Source of the DNA: HGM12587 sp045128635
GTDB lineage: Bacteria; Bacillota; Clostridia; Lachnospirales; Lachnospiraceae
NCBI GenBank assembly: GCA_045128635.1
Contig: JBGVRS010000024.1
Location: 1-64,000, forward strand
Direction: 5' to 3'
DNA: 64,000 nt
Each line of letters opens with the position of its first letter. Position 1 is the stretch's first letter. The notes beneath the pieces are model-generated. The model was not told where the DNA came from, made no database searches, and saw only the letters and a program-made list of their open reading frames with translations. Below, piece after piece: positions 59,111 through 64,000 of the stretch. Made by a program: the position numbers and the translations under genes.

Positions 59111-59847
59111 AAGAGAGCCTCCTCATTAAACCAGTAATCACACCATGCGGAACGCACTTCGCGACACATTTTTTTTGAAAGATAAACTTTATAAGTATCT
59201 AAAAACAACAAATCTTCTTGTCCAACCATCGTAATATGGTGCAGATTTGCGACCATACTTGCACCGCACAGCACGAAGTTGGGTGTGCGCAGTAATGCTT
59301 GTACCGCTTCTTGAAAACTTGTTCGGAGTGTCATGGTTTCAATGATATGTCCGTTTTTCATATGATATAAAAGCTTTCGTTTTCCCGATTCTACATAAAG
59401 AATATCTGAAATGTTGACTTTCACAGAGTTTTCTTTGGTTTTTATAATTAAAATGTTATTTTTTGCAAGAGTTCTTGATGAAAACAGTTCATCTAAAACT
59501 GCAAATAATTCTTCCTTTTTAACTGGTTTTAATAAATATTGAAATGCTTTGACTTTATAAGAATCAACGGCATATTCTGCACTGGAAGTAAGATAGATAA
59601 TTTTCCCGTCTAATTTTTTTTCACGAAGCTTTAATCCCAGTTCAATGCCATTCATTCCAGGCATGATTACATCCAAAAGATAAACATCAAAATTTTTTGA
59701 TAACAGGGTCGAATCCAGGAGCTGCTGTGCGTTTGAAAAAAGGCTGTATTCGAGTTGATTGTTTGGATTTTTCAGCATATATTCATCAAGATAACTTAGA
59801 AACTGTTTTCGATAGCAAAGTTCATCATCACAGATAGCAATTTTCAT
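59107..59847 (-). CDS. LytTR-family response regulator (AgrA/ComE-like)
   Basis: A 246-aa regulator. The receiver domain begins MKIAICDDELCYRKQF with acidic pocket DD and acceptor Asp59 (YLLDVIMPGMNGIELG); Lys is in YLLKPVKKEELF. The C-terminal LytTR DNA-binding domain is NILIIKTKENSVKVNISDILYVESGKRKL, then NFVLCGASMVANLHHITMVG. The 189-bp divergent region to the LuxR-type gene could hold binding sites for it; a TATAAT on the minus strand at 59885-59880 with TGT before it is a plausible -10. Its overlap with the kinase gene shows an operon. Confidence 0.92.
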   Translation of the reverse strand: MKIAICDDELCYRKQFLSYLDEYMLKNPNNQLEYSLFSNAQQLLDSTLLSKNFDVYLLDVIMPGMNGIELGLKLREKKLDGKIIYLTSSAEYAVDSYKVKAFQYLLKPVKKEELFAVLDELFSSRTLAKNNILIIKTKENSVKVNISDILYVESGKRKLLYHMKNGHIIETMTLRTSFQEAVQALLRTPNFVLCGASMVANLHHITMVGQEDLLFLDTYKVYLSKKMCREVRSAWCDYWFNEEALL

Positions 59848-60036
59848 AATATTTCCTCTTTTAGTACAATTTCTTAACTATTATAACACGGAGAAATCAG
59901 TGATACGATAAAAAATTGCGCAAAAAGAGATTGTTTTTACAAAAAAGCACAAAAATTTATCAAAGTATGTTATAGTCTGATACTAGGAAAATGAAAGTGG
60001 ATGCGAATGCATAATTTTCAAAAGGAGTATGAAAAG

Positions 60037-62445
60037 ATGTCACCAATGATTTCGTATGATGGAATCATCAATCAAAATTTCATAGATCGCCTCGAAAAGG
60101 ATATAAAAAAATACGATATCCTTTTTCTTTGCGCGCCTTTTGGTTGGGGAAATGCAAGTGTTTTAAAGGCACTTTGTGAACGCGTACTCTTTAAAACTAC
60201 TTATTGGTTGGAAGAAACAGAAGATTGCACATTAGAACAGAAAATTGATGAAATTTCTTTTAGTAGAAGTAATATTTATTTTATTCCGAATCTTGAAACC
60301 GTGGTACGTAAGGGAGAGGAAGATCTTATATGGAATCTTCTTGCGAAAAAGAAAAAGGATGATATTTTTGTGATTGCATCAGCTGCCATGATTCCGGCAA
60401 AAATGCTGCCTTACACAATTTTGAACAGATATATCAGCTACGGAATTGATGATATCAGACCGTCTAATGAAGATGTTGATTCCTATATGAAAAACAGAGG
60501 AATTTCTTTGTCGCAGGAGGATATTTCCTATATTGAAAAAGACTGTAATAATCTGCCTCTGTTTATTCAGTTATTGGCAAATCTGTTGGTAAATACAAAT
60601 CGAGGTTATACCCGTGCAGTCAGAGAACGCTGTTTTGAGGACTTTTTTACATATATTGATCTTATGTTCTTTAGGCGTTTTAGTGAAGAAGATCAGAATG
60701 CAATGTTGAAATTATCTTGTCTTGATAAGTTCGACAATAAATTGATTTCCTATATGCTTGACATATCGCTAAAAGATGCGAATTTATTTGTAGAAAGATT
60801 ATTAATTAATAGCAGTATTCTTGATAAAGATGGCAATAGTTGGAAATTTTATCCAATGATGAAACTGTTTCTGGAGCGCGCAATTCATAAATATCTGGAT
60901 TATGAAGAACGAGTGGAGGACTATCAGAAGGCATTAAAATATCTTTTGGATTGTAAAAAGTGGGTTCCTGCATTGAGGTTTGCTTATTTTCTGCATGACA
61001 AAGAAGAAATTGCCAGATGTATGGATGAATTATTTAGGGAAAACCCTGAATACATTAATTCTGTAAATTTGGAAGCTTATTTTAGGGAACTTTCTGCTGA
61101 CATAATAATAAAATATCCGAATCTGCTAATTTGTGGGTCTATCATAAAAGCAATTGCCGGGGATGTAAGAGCAGCAAAACGATATGAGAAAATGTATCTG
61201 AACCTCTTGGAACAGACAGATGATGAAGAAGAGAGTAAAAGATTGAAAGCTCAGCTTCTATTTATGTATATGTCTCGTCCGGGAACAATGAGAGATGATA
61301 TATTGGAAATTAGTGCAGAACTACTGGACGTTCTGGGTGATTCAGAAGTTCTGATGGAAAATCAGAAATTTGAGCCTCACTATGTATCGATTTTGCGTGG
61401 CGAGAAAGATTATTGTAAATATTTTACATTAAATTCTAATAATACAAATGTAATAGAAAAATTACATGAAGTTGCTGATAAGTTAAATGATCATACATAC
61501 TCCATGCTTTTGAAATTTATGGAAGCAGAAGTTTATTATGAGAGAAATGAATTGGATCGTGCATTGGATGCTCTGGTGAAAATTACGAGGGAAGCGAAAT
61601 TTTCAGGAAATCAGATAATGCAGCAGCTTTGCATGATTGCCATGATAGATTTGCTTGCGGCGAAAAATCAGATGAATCATACGGAAATTGTTCAGTTAGA
61701 TTTATATGAAAGTCAGGAATGGAACAATCAGTTGTTCCAGGCAAACTGTCAGGCGCATAGTGTATTCTATCATCTGTTGAGAAATGATGAAGAAGCCATT
61801 TTTGAATGGATGAAGAATTCTTCACCGGATGAAACAAAAAGATTTTATACCATACAGTATTATCAATACCTGACAAAAGCGAAGATTTATATCTGGATGG
61901 GCCAGTATGTTCGTGCCAGAATGATTTTACGGTTGCTTTTTGATTATGCTTTGGAATATAAGATGTCTTATCTGGAAGCGCAGATCAGGGTTTTAGAAAC
62001 ATTCATTTATTATAAAGAAGGAAATATACTTTGGAAGGAAACACTGATTCCTGCATTGGAATGGGGAAGAGAGTGCGGGTTTATCCGTGTCTTTGCGGAT
62101 GAAGGGGCGGCAATTCATGAGCCTTTAAATAAAATTTTCCAGGAAGATGAGCAATGGGAGAAAGATGAATATTTGAAAAAGGTTTTAAATGCTGCAAAAG
62201 CACAGATGCTTCAATATCCCAAATATTTAAAACAGGAAAAAGCATGCAAAATGGATGATTTTTCTGAAAGTGAACTGGCTGTTATGAAATTGCTGGTTTT
62301 AGGTGATAAAAATGCAGAAATTGCAAATAGATTGTGTGTTTCAGAAAATACAGTTAAATATCATCTGAAAAATATTTTTCAAAAGCTGCAGGTAAAGAGT
62401 CGTAGCCAGGCGATACATAAAATCAGAGAAAATAATATTATCTAA
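60037..62445 (+). CDS. large LuxR-family transcriptional regulator, MalT-like, with degenerate P-loop
   Basis: An 802-aa regulator of the LAL/MalT type. The NTPase domain at the N-terminus has a P-loop-like segment APFGWGNAS (residues 33-41) with Asn39 in place of the essential Lys. Then come winged-helix and TPR-like helical repeats (about 290-720) and the C-terminal LuxR HTH (SESELAVMKLLVLGDKNAEIANRL through SENTVKYHLKNIFQKLQVKSRSQAIHKI). I chose ATG 60037, which has AAGGAG eight bases upstream; the longer frame from 60001 has none. It is divergent from the Agr-like pair and ahead of the ATPase cluster, so it probably activates the downstream genes, perhaps without needing ATP. Confidence 0.85.
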   Translation: MSPMISYDGIINQNFIDRLEKDIKKYDILFLCAPFGWGNASVLKALCERVLFKTTYWLEETEDCTLEQKIDEISFSRSNIYFIPNLETVVRKGEEDLIWNLLAKKKKDDIFVIASAAMIPAKMLPYTILNRYISYGIDDIRPSNEDVDSYMKNRGISLSQEDISYIEKDCNNLPLFIQLLANLLVNTNRGYTRAVRERCFEDFFTYIDLMFFRRFSEEDQNAMLKLSCLDKFDNKLISYMLDISLKDANLFVERLLINSSILDKDGNSWKFYPMMKLFLERAIHKYLDYEERVEDYQKALKYLLDCKKWVPALRFAYFLHDKEEIARCMDELFRENPEYINSVNLEAYFRELSADIIIKYPNLLICGSIIKAIAGDVRAAKRYEKMYLNLLEQTDDEEESKRLKAQLLFMYMSRPGTMRDDILEISAELLDVLGDSEVLMENQKFEPHYVSILRGEKDYCKYFTLNSNNTNVIEKLHEVADKLNDHTYSMLLKFMEAEVYYERNELDRALDALVKITREAKFSGNQIMQQLCMIAMIDLLAAKNQMNHTEIVQLDLYESQEWNNQLFQANCQAHSVFYHLLRNDEEAIFEWMKNSSPDETKRFYTIQYYQYLTKAKIYIWMGQYVRARMILRLLFDYALEYKMSYLEAQIRVLETFIYYKEGNILWKETLIPALEWGRECGFIRVFADEGAAIHEPLNKIFQEDEQWEKDEYLKKVLNAAKAQMLQYPKYLKQEKACKMDDFSESELAVMKLLVLGDKNAEIANRLCVSENTVKYHLKNIFQKLQVKSRSQAIHKIRENNII

Positions 62446-62447
62446 GA

Positions 62448-62488
62448 ACAGGAAGAACTACCCGTTTGGGGAGTGTACTTCCTGTTTT
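62448..62488 (+). terminator. terminator of the LuxR-type gene
   Basis: ACAGGAAG (62448-62455) pairs with CTTCCTGT (62478-62485); inside it ACTACCCGTTTGG (62457-62469) and GGAGTG form a second stem, then TTTTTTT. The inner sequence closely matches the terminator at 52829-52877. Confidence 0.78.
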
Positions 62489-62541
62489 TTTGTGCGAAAA
62501 TCTAGCATAGAATAGATTGACTATGTCTGGAGGTGGCTTTT

Positions 62542-63390
62542 GTGACAAATGAACGTTTCATGGAAGAAAAGAAAATGGAACATTTTCGTGAGACGATGAA
62601 TCGTCTGACTGCGGCAAGCCATGTCCAGGTGGAATATTTTGGTGATCATAAAAAGATTGAAGGATATTATGAGAGTGTTGCAGAAGGGAAATTCTTCAAC
62701 TGTGACCGTCTTTTGAAACAGGAAAACATGTTTGGGAAGATTCAGTTAGGATATAATCCAAACCGAGGAAGAGTATTTCTTTATTCCAACTTAAAAACTT
62801 CCCGCTATGACACTATTGCGAGTAAATATCAGAAAGAGATGGATGATTATCAGCAGAAAGCACTGTTAAAGGGTGACAATGAAAACCGTGCTTATGTTTC
62901 AAAACGATGGGAGAACGCTGCGGTTCTCATTGAAAAGAAAGAGAATAAGCCTTGGACTGAAAGGTCTGTGAAAACTTATTTAAACCGTGCTAATGCTGAG
63001 GCAGCAAAGAAGTCCATGCCATTCTTCTCAAAAGAGGAAGAACAGGCAGAGCTTGCAAAAACCAGACAGAGACAAAGCGAAATTAGTAAAGAGATTCGAG
63101 ATATTCGAAGACAAATGTCTGCCGGAGAAGGTCAGATTGTGGAAATGGAGTCAAAGATTCGGGAACTTCGCAAAGAAGCAGTTACAGGGCTTTCAAAAGA
63201 AAGTTTACTGGAAACATTAATTTATAGAAAGAATACTGCGGAAAAGACATTTCTTAGAAAGATTAATTACGCATATGATTTCCAGAAAGCTGATATTGAA
63301 AATTATTACAGAGAAAAACGTAAAGAATTAGAAGCTCAGGCAACTGAAGCAGTAGATACAGAAACACCACCAGAGGATGAGGAAAATTAA
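62542..63390 (+). CDS. unknown coiled-coil protein in the ATPase cluster, 282 aa
   Basis: A soluble protein started from GTG 62542 with GGAGG eight bases upstream. The first 110 residues look globular (VQVEYFGDHKKIEGYYESVAEGKFF; VFLYSNLKTSRYDTI). A helical, highly charged stretch (about 160-260: EQAELAKTRQRQSEISKEIRDI, then KIRELRKE) suggests a coiled coil. The tail is acidic (TPPEDEEN). Its stop codon shares bases with the start of the next ATPase gene (TAATG), so the two are translationally coupled and may work together. No family recognised. Confidence 0.6.
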   Translation: MTNERFMEEKKMEHFRETMNRLTAASHVQVEYFGDHKKIEGYYESVAEGKFFNCDRLLKQENMFGKIQLGYNPNRGRVFLYSNLKTSRYDTIASKYQKEMDDYQQKALLKGDNENRAYVSKRWENAAVLIEKKENKPWTERSVKTYLNRANAEAAKKSMPFFSKEEEQAELAKTRQRQSEISKEIRDIRRQMSAGEGQIVEMESKIRELRKEAVTGLSKESLLETLIYRKNTAEKTFLRKINYAYDFQKADIENYYREKRKELEAQATEAVDTETPPEDEEN

Positions 63391-64000
63391 TGAAAAGTTA
63401 CGCAGAAGTACTTAGCGAAAAACTGAAAAAAGCCGGAAGAGATTGTGTACGGATTCGAAAAATTGACAGAATTCAAGAACTTAAATGTACAATTGATGAA
63501 CTGTCAAAGGAAGCTGTAATGACAGGAACTTTTTGGACATGGATGGAAGCTGTAATGATACTTAGACTGACTGTATCAGAACAGTTACTTTTGTGTGCAC
63601 TTTGGGGACATCTGGCTGAGACCAGACGAGAGCTTGCTAAAAATGATTTTTGGCTGTTTTATCAGGAATTAAAAGATGAGATTTCTGATACAGAAGAGAT
63701 GCTTCCAAACTGGGTATATGAAATAGAAGATCAAATTGTACTTTCACCAATCCTTTTCGGATGGCTGGAAGGTGTAAGGCCGGAACTGCCGGTAGGTGTA
63801 TCGCTCTATTTTCCAAAGCAGGAAGTACGCTATGGAATAGATTGGATTTTACAAGATGCTGATAAAATATTCGAAGCGGCAGATGAACAGGAATTGCAGG
63901 GGATTTTCTGCATTGACGGAGAAAAAGGAAGTGGAAGAAGCTTCTTAATGGAACAGATTTGTGCAGATAGAGAGATGGCCCTTCTGATGATTGATGGAGA
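63390..64000 (+). CDS. second injection-system-type AAA+ ATPase, N-terminal part (runs off the window)
   Basis: ATG 63390 starts directly at the stop of the previous gene. The visible 203 residues have a helical N-domain (LSEKLKKAGRDCVRIRKIDRI, LWGHLAETRREL) and then GIFCIDGEKGSGRSFLMEQI, which corresponds to the degenerate first P-loop domain (GERGSGRKS) of the ATPase at 52927. So this is a paralog or homolog of that ATPase. The predicted active AAA+ domain is past the end. It makes at least three ATPase genes or remnants in 11 kb. Confidence 0.7.
   Translation, partial: MKSYAEVLSEKLKKAGRDCVRIRKIDRIQELKCTIDELSKEAVMTGTFWTWMEAVMILRLTVSEQLLLCALWGHLAETRRELAKNDFWLFYQELKDEISDTEEMLPNWVYEIEDQIVLSPILFGWLEGVRPELPVGVSLYFPKQEVRYGIDWILQDADKIFEAADEQELQGIFCIDGEKGSGRSFLMEQICADREMALLMIDG

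Noticed and set aside
1..64000. tRNA, rRNA or CRISPR arrays
   Set aside because: No cloverleaf with TTCGA-type arm, no rRNA stretch and no regularly spaced direct repeats were found by reading; a covariance-model search could still find a diverged RNA.

Overview
The window is a 64 kb piece of a low-GC, Gram-positive, spore-forming anaerobe. I would place it in the family Lachnospiraceae. The reasons are strong AGGAGG ribosome-binding sites, sporulation genes (spoIVA, ytfJ/gerW, dacF-like genes, a tepA-spoIIIE pair), a sodium-pump decarboxylase operon, NfnAB, an ispH-S1 protein pair, and several short proteins of a type often seen in that family. This placement rests on gene content and recalled families; no database search was run. 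No rRNA, tRNA, CRISPR array or intact insertion sequence was recognised, and no stretch over 300 bases lacks a gene.

Layout. 1-9.7 kb: the end of a YebC-type regulator, a conserved unknown, metY (sulfhydrylation), tepA, an FtsK/SpoIIIE translocase, a zinc-ribbon membrane protein, nfnAB (electron-bifurcating transhydrogenase) and a DUF3048 lipoprotein. 9.7-20.4 kb: spoIVA, rnhA, alaS, rpsU, a divergent PAP2 protein, and two D-Ala-D-Ala carboxypeptidases on either side of a metallophosphoesterase and scpAB. 20.4-25.7 kb: a five-gene biotin/sodium decarboxylase operon with two different carboxyltransferase subunits. 25.8-39.8 kb: a truA-like gene on the minus strand with an altered catalytic residue, then a long plus-strand run: HI0933-type flavoprotein, cmk, ispH, S1 protein, rnfC, rnfD, ruvAB, zapA, a U32 protein, and an FtsW/RodA plus penicillin-binding protein pair. 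39.9-45.5 kb: a Nudix hydrolase, small unknowns, a split ytfI (DUF2953) plus ytfJ, rpmB, an Asp23 protein, a FakA-like DAK2 protein and a DegV protein. 45.6-52.8 kb: accessory genes (TetR regulator, lipoprotein, GNAT, CoA-disulfide reductase/rhodanese, MBL hydrolase, an Rpn-type nuclease, a methyltransferase-like membrane protein).

52.9-64 kb is the most unusual part. It holds a two-domain AAA+ ATPase of the kind found in extracellular contractile injection loci, an 866-residue protein with a HGDRHxxN...GIDND kinase-like catalytic signature, the tail fragment of another ATPase, an AgrC/AgrA-like two-component pair on the opposite strand, a large LuxR-type (MalT-like) regulator with a broken P-loop, an unknown coiled-coil protein, and the start of a further ATPase that runs off the window. 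I infer the edge of a regulated injection-type or related system. No sheath, tube or baseplate gene is visible here, so this assignment depends on the sequence beyond 64,000.

A second theme is regulatory. Upstream of spoIVA and of the second carboxypeptidase gene, the Shine-Dalgarno sequence is paired in a hairpin whose 5' arm lies inside or next to a sigma-E-like promoter. A transcript started at that promoter would lack the 5' arm and leave the site free, while read-through RNA from the upstream gene would hide it.
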